DNA of 64,000 bases. It comes from Cellulophaga sp. 20_2_10. GTDB lineage: Bacteria > Bacteroidota > Bacteroidia > Flavobacteriales > Flavobacteriaceae. Location: the NCBI RefSeq assembly GCF_023476645.1, contig NZ_JAMCOJ010000004.1:186001-250000 (forward strand). The letters run 5' to 3'. The translations under genes were made by a program, and so were the position numbers. Below the pieces are notes generated by a model, which was not told the DNA's origin, did no database searches, and saw only the letters and a program-made list of their open reading frames with translations. Every line of letters begins with the position of its first letter. Position 1 is the stretch's first letter. This document shows, piece after piece, positions 19,085 through 28,330 of this stretch.

Positions 19085-20266
19085 CTATTTCTCGTAGTTG
19101 TCTAAAGCGTCTAATATTAGCTTGCATCCTGCCATAATTTCTTTCGTAGAAATTGTTAGGGGAGGAGAAATACGTACTGCTTTAGGTTCAAATAGCAACC
19201 AGAATAATACTAGTCTGTTTTTTGCACAATATAGTATAACATGGTTTGTAATATCGGCATTTTCTAGCATAATGGCTAGCATTAAACCTTTACCTCGTAC
19301 CTCAGTAATATACTTGTGCTTTAGTAGCTTTCTAAATAATTTTTCTTTTTCTAAAGTAGCATCAATAAGACTACTAGTAGTTAATTCTTGTAAGGTAGCT
19401 AAACTGGCTGCAGCAATTACAGGATTGCCTCCAAATGTTGTGATATGCCCTAGTTTAGGGTTGTTTTGTAAGTTTTTCATTAAGTCGTTAGATGCAACAA
19501 AAGCACCTACAGGCATACCAGAGGCCATACCTTTACCAATGACTAAAATATCTGGAACACAGTTGTAATTTTCAAAAGCAAATAATTTTCCTGTTCTTCC
19601 AAAACCAGGCTGAATTTCGTCTAAAATTAGAAGTGCACCAACAGCTGTACAACGCGCTCTTACTTTTTCTAAATAGTTATTTGTTGGTACAATAAAACCT
19701 GCACCTCCTTGTATGGTTTCTAAAATTACAGCGGCTGTATGTTTTGTTATTTTATCTAATTCTTTTTCTGAATTAAAATTGATAAATGTTGTGCCAGGTA
19801 CCAAAGGTCTATATGCGCTTTTTTGCGATTCTGAACCAGAAACACTCATACTACCCATTGTATTTCCGTGATACGAATTGTGTGCAGCAATAATTTGATG
19901 CCTCCCAGTAGCTCTTTTGGCTAGTTTTAACGCTCCCTCTATAGCTTCTGTACCAGAATTAACCAAGTAGGTAGTTTCTAAGTTTTCTGGTAGCAAAGAG
20001 GCTAATAATTTAGCATATGCAACAGCTGGTTTTTGGACATATTCGCCATAAACCATAACATGCATGTATTCTGAGGCTTGTTTGGTTATTGCATCTACTA
20101 CTTTAGGGTGACAATGCCCTAGAGTACACGCAGAAACACCTGCAACAAAATCTAAATGTGCATTGTTGTCTTGATCGTAAATATAACTGCCGCTAGCTCT
20201 AGAAACTTGTAAAGTTAAAGGATGCGGACTAGTTTGTGCTTGGTAGTGTAAAAAGTCCTTTTTCAC
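19085..20266 (-). CDS. Class III aminotransferase (acetylornithine/ornithine aminotransferase-like)
   Basis: PLP-dependent aminotransferase of fold type I, 393 residues. Visible landmarks: NSGTEAIEGALKLAKRATG (PLP phosphate site), GNTMGSMSVSGS, LDEIQPGFGRTGKLFAFE with the PLP-ring Asp, and VIGKGMASGMPVGAF carrying the Schiff-base Lys. The nearest functional relatives are ArgD-like acetylornithine and 4-aminobutyrate aminotransferases; substrate choice cannot be read from the sequence and no arginine gene is nearby. The start codon is GTG at 20266 (MKKDFLHYQAQTSPHP), 7 bases after the OstA-like gene, so the two are one transcript. Confidence 0.88.
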   Translation of the reverse strand: MKKDFLHYQAQTSPHPLTLQVSRASGSYIYDQDNNAHLDFVAGVSACTLGHCHPKVVDAITKQASEYMHVMVYGEYVQKPAVAYAKLLASLLPENLETTYLVNSGTEAIEGALKLAKRATGRHQIIAAHNSYHGNTMGSMSVSGSESQKSAYRPLVPGTTFINFNSEKELDKITKHTAAVILETIQGGAGFIVPTNNYLEKVRARCTAVGALLILDEIQPGFGRTGKLFAFENYNCVPDILVIGKGMASGMPVGAFVASNDLMKNLQNNPKLGHITTFGGNPVIAAASLATLQELTTSSLIDATLEKEKLFRKLLKHKYITEVRGKGLMLAIMLENADITNHVILYCAKNRLVLFWLLFEPKAVRISPPLTISTKEIMAGCKLILDALDNYEK

Positions 20267-20273
20267 CTGTAAT

Positions 20274-22001
20274 CTATTTTTGTTGCTTAAGTTTTGTTTT
20301 TGGTGCTGGCTTTACTAGAGTAGGTTTAGGTAAACTCTTTTTTCTAGTTGCTTTATTATTGGGCGGGTTATTTACTGGATCTCCTTGGTTTTTATGGCGC
20401 TCTTGTTCTTCTGCGTCTATATCTATAGGATTGGTAATACCTCTTATTATTGGGAGAACAATATTATTATCGTCCTCATCAAAAATATCTTCTTTGGTAT
20501 AAATACGTTGATCGCCATACCAAACAAAGCCTTTTAGTTTTACGCCTCTTTCTGGTTCTTGACCTTCAGGAAATGTTGTGCCAGATGGGTTTATGTAATA
20601 GGTAATAACGTCTATAGCATTTTCTTGCATAAGCATACTTACCTTACCACAAAGAGATTCATCTATCCCTATAAATTCATTTTCATCATTATAAGAATAA
20701 TAAATTACCTCTACATTTTGTACAAGATCTATCATATTTAGTTCGTTGTTAGTAAACTTACCAAAGAGATTTTTACCTTTTGCTTGGTTGTAGCCAGTCT
20801 GACTAATACTGTCTAAAGAGATAATAAAAGCATTATTTATAACTTTAAGCGAATCTAATTTATCAGTTTTTAGATCGCTAATTAAATGTATGCTATCTCC
20901 CGTCATTTGGTTATCAATATTCCAAATAATGGGATTTGTAATAAGTTGTGTTACTCCAGTTTTTTGGTCAAAATGAATAGAATCGCACTTGCCACTTATG
21001 TCCGTCTTAAAAAATTTAGCATTTCTAAAGGCACGTATAACTCTATTGTCTGGTTTTCCTGTAATCATTAAAGTATCTCCGTGCATATACAAAGAGTCTT
21101 TGTCCATGACGTTAATTGCAACGGCTCTTTTAGTAGCAAAAACAGAATCTTTTTCTTTGTAAACTTCTGCGTAGTGTGCTCTTATTACACCATCGTTTAC
21201 GGTATCTGTTACAACAATATTGTTTGTTGCAGAAGCAAATTGTTTGCGTTTGTTAAAGTAAACACTATCTCCCTCTATAATTTTATTACTGTAATCTATT
21301 CGCGTATTTTTTATTCCGTAACCAGTTTCTACTTTTGTATCGTAATAGCCACGTTCACAATACATTATGTAATCTTTCCCTGTAACGGTAGAAGGACCAT
21401 ACATATAGAGGTGTTCTGACTCTGTATAGTAATCTAATTGCTCTGATAACACGTGGTATTTTGGATTTTGTACCGTAACACTATCTTGTAATTGGTATTT
21501 ATTAGTGGTCATAAAAAAACGACCAATTCTACTTTTTATAGTATTTGCGGTATCTATAATAGTACCAAAATGTCTGTAGTACGATTCTTGTTTTTCTCTA
21601 TCAAAATATAAAGTATCTGTAGTAAGTGTAGCGTCTGGACTTTGTAAAACCACTTTTTTTGATGCTTTAGCAAGTTTAATATCTCCAAAATACTCAAGTT
21701 TGCCACTATCCATTTGTATGGAGTCGCCCTGTTGCATACGAACATTATCTATAGCAATAAGTTTATTTTCTTTAGGATAAAATACAGCAACGTCACACCA
21801 AAGTGTTGCTCCTTGGTGTTCAAACTCTACCTGTCTTTCGCTATCTCTACTAAATATAGAGGCGCCAGGGTACTTCACTTCATTTTTGGTAAAGTTAGCA
21901 CCATGTACTATGTTTATTTGTTTTTTTTCAGTTGGTTTAACCTGTGCGTTAACTCCAAAAACAAACAATAATAAACCTATAACTATTTTAAATTTTAGCA
22001 A
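20274..22001 (-). CDS. OstA-like protein (LPS-transport related, beta-jellyroll repeats)
   Basis: Exported protein of 575 residues with a signal peptide (MLKFKIVIGLLLFVFGVNAQ). The body is built of short beta-strand repeats such as DTLYFDREKQ, GDSVYFNKRKQ and DSLYMHGDTLMITG, as in the OstA/LptA/LptD periplasmic beta-jellyroll. That fold forms the lipopolysaccharide bridge between membranes, so a role in LPS transport or outer-membrane biogenesis is likely but not shown. The C-terminus is basic and proline-rich. The only possible start is a TTG at 22001: an in-frame TAA lies 3 bases upstream and no ATG precedes the signal peptide. Confidence 0.8.
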   Translation of the reverse strand: MLKFKIVIGLLLFVFGVNAQVKPTEKKQINIVHGANFTKNEVKYPGASIFSRDSERQVEFEHQGATLWCDVAVFYPKENKLIAIDNVRMQQGDSIQMDSGKLEYFGDIKLAKASKKVVLQSPDATLTTDTLYFDREKQESYYRHFGTIIDTANTIKSRIGRFFMTTNKYQLQDSVTVQNPKYHVLSEQLDYYTESEHLYMYGPSTVTGKDYIMYCERGYYDTKVETGYGIKNTRIDYSNKIIEGDSVYFNKRKQFASATNNIVVTDTVNDGVIRAHYAEVYKEKDSVFATKRAVAINVMDKDSLYMHGDTLMITGKPDNRVIRAFRNAKFFKTDISGKCDSIHFDQKTGVTQLITNPIIWNIDNQMTGDSIHLISDLKTDKLDSLKVINNAFIISLDSISQTGYNQAKGKNLFGKFTNNELNMIDLVQNVEVIYYSYNDENEFIGIDESLCGKVSMLMQENAIDVITYYINPSGTTFPEGQEPERGVKLKGFVWYGDQRIYTKEDIFDEDDNNIVLPIIRGITNPIDIDAEEQERHKNQGDPVNNPPNNKATRKKSLPKPTLVKPAPKTKLKQQK

Positions 22002-22016
22002 GTTTTAAATTTTGGT

Positions 22017-22024
22017 CAAAAATA
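22017..22024 (-). promoter_or_regulatory. Bacteroidota -7 promoter element upstream of the OstA-like gene
   Basis: Minus-strand TATTTTTG matches TAnnTTTG and lies 15 bases before the TTG start at 22001, which supports that start. Confidence 0.5.
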
Positions 22025-22095
22025 GGTTTTTTTTGATTGTTCTTATAACAGATTGGCATAGAATTAAGATTATGCATTTATAAGATTATGAGGAA

Positions 22096-22130
22096 GTAAA
22101 AAAAAAGCCACATTTTAAAATGTGGCTTTT
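22096..22130 (-). terminator. Intrinsic terminator after purA
   Basis: Near-perfect stem AAAGCCACATTTT / AAAATGTGGCTTT followed on the minus strand by a U-run (A-run from 22098). It starts 5 bases after the purA stop codon and separates fur-purA from the OstA-like gene. Confidence 0.9.
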
Positions 22131-22134
22131 TGTA

Positions 22135-23406
22135 TTATCTATTAATTGTTTGTTTTCTGTCTGGACCAACAGAAACAATTTTTATAGGAATTTCTAACTC
22201 TTTTTCTAGAAAATCTATATACTGATTTAGTTCTTTTGGAAACTGTGAAGGATCTGTCATTTGCGTTAAATCTTCTTTCCAACAAGGAAACTCTGTGTAT
22301 ATAGGAGTTACATTTTCTGGTTCTATATTGTATGGTAAATGTGTTATTGTTTTACCCTTATACTTGTAAGACGTACAAACTTGTAGGTTATCAAAACCAG
22401 AAAGCACATCACCTTTCATCATGTTTAATTGTGTAACACCATTTACTTGACACGCATATTTTAATGCAACTAGATCTAACCAACCACAACGGCGAGGTCT
22501 ACCAGTTACTGCACCAAATTCGTGACCAACCTTAGCCATATTAGCACCAACTTCATCAAACAATTCTGTTGGGAAAGGGCCAGAGCCTACACGTGTAGTA
22601 TATGCCTTAAAAATACCATATACTTCTTTTACTTTGTTAGGTGCAATACCTAAGCCAGTACAAGCACCAGCTGCTGTAGTGTTAGATGATGTAACAAATG
22701 GGTATGTCCCAAAATCAATATCTAATAATGATCCTTGCGCACCTTCTGCTAATATTGTTTTACCATCTTTAATAGCTTGGTTTAAGTACTCTTCACTATC
22801 TATAAAGGTTAATTCTTTTAAACGCTCTACAGCTTCAAAGAATTCTACTTCCATTTCTTCTAAATTATATTGTACATCTGCACTTAGGAAACCAATCATA
22901 GTTTCATGTTTATCTGCAAGATGACGGTATTTCTCTTTCCACGAATCTAATTCTAAATCGCCAACACGCATACCGTTTCTACCAGTTTTGTCCATATAAG
23001 TTGGACCAATACCTTTTAAAGTAGAACCAATTTTCGCTTTTCCCTTAGATGCTTCAGATGCGGCATCTAATAAACGGTGCGTTGGTAAAATTAAATGTGC
23101 TTTTCTAGAAATAATAAGTTTAGCCTTGTAGTCTATTTTAAACTGGTCTAAACCTTCTAATTCTTTTACAAAGACAACAGGGTCTATTACAACACCGTTA
23201 CCAATAACGTTCATTGCTTTTTTGTGAAAAATTCCTGATGGAATTGTTCTAAGTACGTGTTTAATGCCATCAAATTCTAAAGTATGTCCAGCATTTGGAC
23301 CACCTTGAAAACGCGCAATAATGTCGTAGTCTTTAGTTAATACATCAACAATTTTTCCTTTTCCTTCGTCTCCCCATTGGAGTCCTAGTAGTAAATCTAC
23401 TGCCAT
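22135..23406 (-). CDS. purA: Adenylosuccinate synthase
   Basis: GTP-dependent first step from IMP to AMP. Motifs: LLGLQWGDEGKGK at the N-terminus (the GDEGKG P-loop), QGGPNAGHT with the catalytic His, IGSTLKGIGPTYMDK, TRVGSGPFPTEL and VTGRPRRCGWLD. Length 423 is typical. It follows the Fur-type regulator gene by 13 bases, so the two share a transcript, and ends at a strong terminator. Confidence 0.97.
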   Translation of the reverse strand: MAVDLLLGLQWGDEGKGKIVDVLTKDYDIIARFQGGPNAGHTLEFDGIKHVLRTIPSGIFHKKAMNVIGNGVVIDPVVFVKELEGLDQFKIDYKAKLIISRKAHLILPTHRLLDAASEASKGKAKIGSTLKGIGPTYMDKTGRNGMRVGDLELDSWKEKYRHLADKHETMIGFLSADVQYNLEEMEVEFFEAVERLKELTFIDSEEYLNQAIKDGKTILAEGAQGSLLDIDFGTYPFVTSSNTTAAGACTGLGIAPNKVKEVYGIFKAYTTRVGSGPFPTELFDEVGANMAKVGHEFGAVTGRPRRCGWLDLVALKYACQVNGVTQLNMMKGDVLSGFDNLQVCTSYKYKGKTITHLPYNIEPENVTPIYTEFPCWKEDLTQMTDPSQFPKELNQYIDFLEKELEIPIKIVSVGPDRKQTINR

Positions 23407-23419
23407 TAGTTGTAATTGG

Positions 23420-23869
23420 TTAGTTGTTCTCTTTTTTATTTTTTACTCCATAGAAGTATAGTGAATGGTTTGTTATTTTAATATCAAACACTTCTTCTAT
23501 TGTTTTCTTGATAGACTGTATTCTAGGGTCACAAAACTCCATTACCTCACCAGTATCTGTTAGAATAACATGATCATGTTGTCTATCAAAATACGATTTT
23601 TCATACTGAGCTTGGTTTTTTCCAAATTGGTGCTTACGTACCAATTTACAACCTAATAAAAGTTCAATAGTGTTGTATAAGGTTGCTCTACTTACTCTAT
23701 AGTTTTTGTTTTTCATCTTTATATAGAGAGATTCTATATCAAAATGATCTTCACTTTCGTAAATTTCTTGGAGTATAGCGTAGCGTTCGGGAGTTTTTCT
23801 GTGTCCGTTTTCTTCTAAAAAAGTCGTGAAGACATTCTTTACAATGTCTTGATTTTTGTTACTACCCAT
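23420..23869 (-). CDS. Fur-family metal-responsive transcriptional regulator
   Basis: 149-residue winged-helix regulator. The DNA-binding part ([13 protein letters not shown], then [16 protein letters not shown] as recognition helix) and the metal-binding hinge ([15 protein letters not shown]) match Fur. The usual C-terminal structural zinc CxxC pairs are missing: LTDTGE stands where most Fur proteins have a Cys-x-x-Cys. The protein may therefore fold without structural zinc, or belong to a Fur branch with altered metal use; whether it senses iron, zinc or peroxide cannot be read. The gene starts 42 bases after the RSH gene ends and leads into purA. Confidence 0.88.
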   Translation of the reverse strand: MGSNKNQDIVKNVFTTFLEENGHRKTPERYAILQEIYESEDHFDIESLYIKMKNKNYRVSRATLYNTIELLLGCKLVRKHQFGKNQAQYEKSYFDRQHDHVILTDTGEVMEFCDPRIQSIKKTIEEVFDIKITNHSLYFYGVKNKKENN

Positions 23870-23894
23870 AGTATTTCTACAGCTTTTCGGTTTG

Positions 23895-23902
23895 CAAATG
23901 TA
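23895..23902 (-). promoter_or_regulatory. Bacteroidota -7 promoter element upstream of fur-purA
   Basis: Minus-strand TACATTTG (TAnnTTTG) lies 25 bases before the regulator start, in the short gap after the RSH gene. No clear -33 element is seen. Confidence 0.45.
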
Positions 23903-23911
23903 GTGTAAATT

Positions 23912-26116
23912 TTAAATTCTTACTACTTTATCTATACCGTTAATTTTCTTTAAATTGTTAATAAGCTTAATTAAGATGGAATTATTTTTAACTACAACAG
24001 ATATTTTCCCTGAGAAAGTACCGCCATCAGTACTAAAGTTTACACTTCTCATGTTCACGTGCATTTGTTGAGAAATAATTGTTGTAAGGTCACTAATAAT
24101 TCCAATATTGTCTATACCTGTTAATTGTACGTTTGCCGTAAACTCTTGCTGAGAAGAGTCTATCCATTTAGCCTGTATAATTCTATAGGCGTAATTAGAT
24201 TGCAAAGATATGGCATTTGGACAGTTTTTAGTGTGTACTTTTATACCTTCTGTTACACTAATAAAACCAAACACGTCATCTCCAGGAATTGGGTTACAAC
24301 ATTGAGATAGTTTGTACTTTAGTTTTTCTTCTTCTTTACCAAAAACTAACTGATCGTATTTTGCTGTAATTTCGTCCTTATCTATATTTTCTTGAGAAGG
24401 AGTTCTTCTAATTCTATTTTTAAAAAAACTAATAAAAGCATTACTGTATGATGATGCAAAATCTTTTATTTGGATATTGTCTATAGAACCAGTAGCCACT
24501 CTATAAAATAAATCTAAACTAGTTTTTAACTTAAAGTGGTACACCATTTTGTTAATGGTATCTTCATTAAAACTAATTTTCTGAGATTTTAATTTACGAC
24601 GTAAAATTTCTTTACCATCTTCTGCAACTTCTTTTTTCTCTTCTCTTAAGGAAGATTTAATTTTAGATCTTGCACGTGCCGTAGTAGCATAATCTAGCCA
24701 ACTTTGGTTTGGTTTACTTTTTTCGGATGTAATTACCTCTACTTGGTCACCACTATGTAAAATGGTATTTAATGGCACTAGTTTGCCATTGACCTTTGTA
24801 CCTCTTGTTTTTAAACCAACCTCTGAGTGTATATGAAAAGCAAAATCCAAAGAAGTAGCTCCTTTAGGCATAGACTTTAAATCTCCCTGTGGTGTAAAAA
24901 CAAATATCTCTTTAGAGTATAAGTTTAATTTAAATTCTTCTACAAAATCTACCGCATTGGTATTTGCATTCTCTAATGCTTCTTGTAGTCTATTTAGCCA
25001 GATCTCTATACCTTGCTCTTTTTGTTCTCCGTGTTTGTATTTAAAGTGAGCGGCATATCCTTTTTCTGCAATTTCGTGCATACGCTCACTACGTATCTGT
25101 ACTTCTACCCATTTGGCATCTGGTCCCATGACCGTAATATGTAAGGCTTCGTAACCTGTAGATTTAGGAGAAGAAATCCAATCTCTTAAACGTACAGGGT
25201 TTGGCGTAAAATTATCTGTAACTACAGAATATATTTTCCAAGCCAAAAACTTTTCATTAGCCTTATCAGACTTGTAAATTATACGAATAGCAAACTTGTC
25301 GTAAATCTCATCAAAAGGTACATTCTGAACTTTCATTTTTCTACGAATAGAAAAAATAGATTTCATTCTGCCTTTAATGGTATAATTTAAACCTTCTTTG
25401 TCTAAAGAGTCTTGTATGGTGTGTGAAAAAGAGTCTATATATTCTTGTTGCTCTTCTTTTGTTTCTTCAATTTTGCCAAGAATGTCGTTGTAAACTTCAG
25501 GCTCTGTATATTTTAAACTTAAATCTTCTAATTCAGTTTTAATATTATACAATCCAATTCTATGCGCAAGAGGGGCATAAATGTATAAGGTTTCAGAAGC
25601 TATTTTTAACTGCTTGTGCTCTGGCATAGAATCCATAGTAAGCATATTGTGGTAACGGTCTGCAATTTTTATAATAATAACTCTAACGTCATCATTTAAA
25701 GTTAATAGCATTTTTCTAAAATTCTCTGCCTGTTGAGATACATTCATATCTTTTTTAAGGTGAGCAATCTTAGTTAAACCGTCTACAATTTTAGCAACCG
25801 TTTCGCCAAACATACGTTCTATGTCTGCTAAAGTATATTCGGTATCTTCTACAACATCATGCAATAGTGCAGAGGCAATAGAAACAGCATCTAAACCAAT
25901 CTCTGAAGCTACAATTCTAGCTACCGCTATTGGATGAAAAATATAAGCTTCACCAGATTTTCTGCGTTGATCTTTGTGTGCATCCACAGCAATCTCGAAC
26001 GCAGATCTAATTAGTTTTTTATCTTCATCAGAAAGCGTTAAATAACTAACGCGCAGCAATTCTTTGTACTGGCGTGTAATTTCTTTATTTTCTTTTTCTA
26101 TTTCTGCTTCCGTCAT
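23912..26116 (-). CDS. Bifunctional (p)ppGpp synthetase/hydrolase (RelA/SpoT homologue)
   Basis: Stringent-response enzyme that makes and degrades (p)ppGpp. The 734 residues show the full long-RSH order: HD hydrolase domain (FHPIAVARIVA, LLHDVVEDTEYT, about 40-200), synthetase domain (SPKSTGYEALHITVMGP and AEKGYAAHFKYK, about 245-370), TGS domain (VFTPQGDLKSMPKGATSLDFA, about 405-465), a Cys-containing conserved stretch (KLSQCCNPIPGDDV) and a C-terminal ACT domain. The intact HHxxED-type residues (LLHDVVEDT) suggest active hydrolysis. In Bacteroidota the family is usually annotated as SpoT or Rsh. Confidence 0.95.
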   Translation of the reverse strand: MTEAEIEKENKEITRQYKELLRVSYLTLSDEDKKLIRSAFEIAVDAHKDQRRKSGEAYIFHPIAVARIVASEIGLDAVSIASALLHDVVEDTEYTLADIERMFGETVAKIVDGLTKIAHLKKDMNVSQQAENFRKMLLTLNDDVRVIIIKIADRYHNMLTMDSMPEHKQLKIASETLYIYAPLAHRIGLYNIKTELEDLSLKYTEPEVYNDILGKIEETKEEQQEYIDSFSHTIQDSLDKEGLNYTIKGRMKSIFSIRRKMKVQNVPFDEIYDKFAIRIIYKSDKANEKFLAWKIYSVVTDNFTPNPVRLRDWISSPKSTGYEALHITVMGPDAKWVEVQIRSERMHEIAEKGYAAHFKYKHGEQKEQGIEIWLNRLQEALENANTNAVDFVEEFKLNLYSKEIFVFTPQGDLKSMPKGATSLDFAFHIHSEVGLKTRGTKVNGKLVPLNTILHSGDQVEVITSEKSKPNQSWLDYATTARARSKIKSSLREEKKEVAEDGKEILRRKLKSQKISFNEDTINKMVYHFKLKTSLDLFYRVATGSIDNIQIKDFASSYSNAFISFFKNRIRRTPSQENIDKDEITAKYDQLVFGKEEEKLKYKLSQCCNPIPGDDVFGFISVTEGIKVHTKNCPNAISLQSNYAYRIIQAKWIDSSQQEFTANVQLTGIDNIGIISDLTTIISQQMHVNMRSVNFSTDGGTFSGKISVVVKNNSILIKLINNLKKINGIDKVVRI

Positions 26117-26159
26117 ATGAACTAAAATTACATTAAAGTTTCAGAATAAGCTACAAAAA

Positions 26160-27386
26160 TTATTTTTTTAAATTATTAATCCTGTCTAGTAGAGTAGGAT
26201 GAGAATAATTCATAAAAACATACGCAGGGTGTGGCGTAAGGTTACTTAAACTAGTTTTTGATAGTTTTTTTAAAGAGGTAATTAATGGAGTGTGTGCATA
26301 GGTTTTTTTTGCGTAATCATCTGCTTGGTACTCAAACTTTCTAGATAAGTAATTCATTATTAGGCTAGTAATTTCTGATATTGGACTATATAATATACCA
26401 AAACCAATTAATGCAGCATGGAAACTTGGTATAGATACGCCTATAGCCAAAGATATGTCTGGGTTATTAATAAAGATTGATAAAATGTATAATGTAAGTC
26501 CTGTTAGTAAAATTGAAGCCGCTAAATTAAACAGAATATGTCTGCGTTTGTAATGGCCAACCTCATGCGCCAAAACGGCAATAATCTCCTCTTCATCTAA
26601 ATCTTTAACAAGAGTGTCATACAATGTAATTCTTTTTTGTTTTCCAAAACCAGAGAAATATGCATTTGCTTTTGTAGATCTTTTAGAACCATCAATTATA
26701 AAAATGTTCTGTAATTGAAAACCAACTTTCTTAGCATATTCTTCAATCTTAGTTTTAAGCGTTCCGTTCTCTAAGGGTTTTTGTTTGTTAAAAAGAGGTA
26801 CAATTAGTTTGCTGTAAAACATATTCATAAATACAGAAATAACAGCAATAGCTACCCAAGCGTATATCCAAAAATTAGTGCCTGCCCAGTTGTAAAACCA
26901 AATTACAAGGGTTAATAATGCGCCGCCAATAACGGCAGTTAAAACCCAGCTCTTTAAAAGGTCTATAAAAAATAATTTTTTTGTGCTTTTATTAAAGTCA
27001 AACTTTTCTTCTATAACAAAAGTGCTGTAATAAGCTAGTGGTACATTTAATACGCTACTACCAATCATAATAATACCAAAAAATACAATGGCAATTAAAA
27101 TTGGATTGTCTGTTATGCTGCGTGCAATACCATCTACCCAACCAAAACCTCCAAAGATTAAAAAGGATAGTGTTAAAAATAAAGAAAAGGCACCAGAAAA
27201 TAGACCAAATCTATAATTTGCAGTTTTGTAACGTTGCGATTTTTTATACTCTTCTTCGTTAAAAATACCATCTAATTCCTTGGGGACAGCTTCTTTAAAT
27301 TTTTTAGCATTTAAATAATCTACTACCGCGTCTATGGCAAATTGTAGCAGAATAATAGCCAGTATAACATAAAATAAGATATTCAT
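26160..27386 (-). CDS. M48-family membrane zinc metallopeptidase (STE24/CAAX protease-like)
   Basis: Integral membrane protease of 408 residues with about seven hydrophobic segments, typical of STE24-type enzymes. The zinc site H274-E-V-G-H278 in VLAHEVGHYKRRH and the distal Glu in EYQADDYAKK (about residue 354) are present, so it should be active. Bacterial members are thought to degrade damaged membrane proteins; there is no prenylation here. It lies 43 bases after the RSH gene's start on the same strand and 44 bases after the RNA methyltransferase. Confidence 0.92.
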   Translation of the reverse strand: MNILFYVILAIILLQFAIDAVVDYLNAKKFKEAVPKELDGIFNEEEYKKSQRYKTANYRFGLFSGAFSLFLTLSFLIFGGFGWVDGIARSITDNPILIAIVFFGIIMIGSSVLNVPLAYYSTFVIEEKFDFNKSTKKLFFIDLLKSWVLTAVIGGALLTLVIWFYNWAGTNFWIYAWVAIAVISVFMNMFYSKLIVPLFNKQKPLENGTLKTKIEEYAKKVGFQLQNIFIIDGSKRSTKANAYFSGFGKQKRITLYDTLVKDLDEEEIIAVLAHEVGHYKRRHILFNLAASILLTGLTLYILSIFINNPDISLAIGVSIPSFHAALIGFGILYSPISEITSLIMNYLSRKFEYQADDYAKKTYAHTPLITSLKKLSKTSLSNLTPHPAYVFMNYSHPTLLDRINNLKK

Positions 27387-27430
27387 ATAATGGTTATTAG
27401 TGGTGGTTTGGTATGTAAAAATAGTGAATC

Positions 27431-28234
27431 CTAACTTCTTTGTCGTTTAGCTTCAAAAATGACTATAGCAGCAGCAACAGAAACATTCATAGAATCTATT
27501 TGTCCCTCCATAGGTATAATTATATTTTGGGTAGAGTTGTTTAGCCATTCGTTAGATAATCCTGTAGCTTCTGTACCAACTACAATAGCAGAACTTTCTG
27601 TATAATCTACTTTTGTGTATGTTTTAGAAGCAGTTAATGCGGCGCAGTATGTAGCAATATTATGCTCTTGTAAAAACGCTATTATTTCTGTTGTAGTTCC
27701 TGTTGCAATTTTATTTGTAAAAACGCAACCAACACTAGAACGTATAATATTAGGGTTGTATAAGTCTGTTTTTGGATTGGCTATAATTACAGCATCTAAA
27801 TTTGCAGCATCTGCGGTACGTAATAGCGCACCAATATTACCTGGTTTTTCTGGAGCTTCAGCAACTAAAATTAATGGTTTTTTAGTAGAAAACTGTAAGC
27901 TGTCAAGATTGTGCTCTTTAGATTTTACAAGGGCCATAACACCTTCTGTTGTAGTTCTATATGCTATTTTTTGGTATACATCTAATGTAACTTCTATAAC
28001 CTCTGCTATTGTATTATTTTTTGTTAGGTTGATTAAAGTTTCTTCTGATATTAAACTTTTACAAAAAAATAAAGTATCAATACTATAGTTTCCTTTTAAG
28101 GCAAGTTGTAGCTCTCTTACTCCTTCTAAGACAAAAAGACCGCTTTTTTTTCGATCCCTAGACTTATCTTTAAGTACTAAAGTTTTCTTAATTAACGGAT
28201 TCTGTAGGCTAGTAATTTGCTTAAATGTATTCAT
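27431..28234 (-). CDS. TrmH/SpoU-family (SPOUT) RNA 2'-O-methyltransferase
   Basis: SAM-dependent RNA methyltransferase of 267 residues. N-terminal substrate-binding domain (KKSGLFVLEGVRELQLAL) followed by the SPOUT knot with the three family motifs: KPGNIGALLRTADAANLDAV, VGTEATGLSNEW, and IPMEGQIDSMNVSVAAAIVI. Such proteins ribose-methylate rRNA or tRNA; the target cannot be fixed from sequence. The start ATG at 28234 lies 6 bases after a TAnnTTTG element, pointing to a nearly leaderless transcript. Confidence 0.92.
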   Translation of the reverse strand: MNTFKQITSLQNPLIKKTLVLKDKSRDRKKSGLFVLEGVRELQLALKGNYSIDTLFFCKSLISEETLINLTKNNTIAEVIEVTLDVYQKIAYRTTTEGVMALVKSKEHNLDSLQFSTKKPLILVAEAPEKPGNIGALLRTADAANLDAVIIANPKTDLYNPNIIRSSVGCVFTNKIATGTTTEIIAFLQEHNIATYCAALTASKTYTKVDYTESSAIVVGTEATGLSNEWLNNSTQNIIIPMEGQIDSMNVSVAAAIVIFEAKRQRS

Positions 28235-28239
28235 TCATA

Positions 28240-28247
28240 CAAAAGTA
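28240..28247 (-). promoter_or_regulatory. -7 promoter element directly in front of the SPOUT methyltransferase start
   Basis: Minus-strand TACTTTTG (TAnnTTTG) ends 5 bases before the ATG at 28234, so initiation would fall at or next to the start codon. Confidence 0.5.
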
Positions 28248-28330
28248 ATGTAATATTGTAAACTATGTTACTGGAGTACGACGAATTGTAACTTAATAAG
28301 CAGTTAACTTAAAAACTAAAAATTTAAAAA

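Noticed and set aside
20559-21971. Several open frames on the plus strand opposite the OstA-like gene
   Set aside because: They are antisense shadows of a long coding region with low-complexity composition; none has a plausible domain or promoter.
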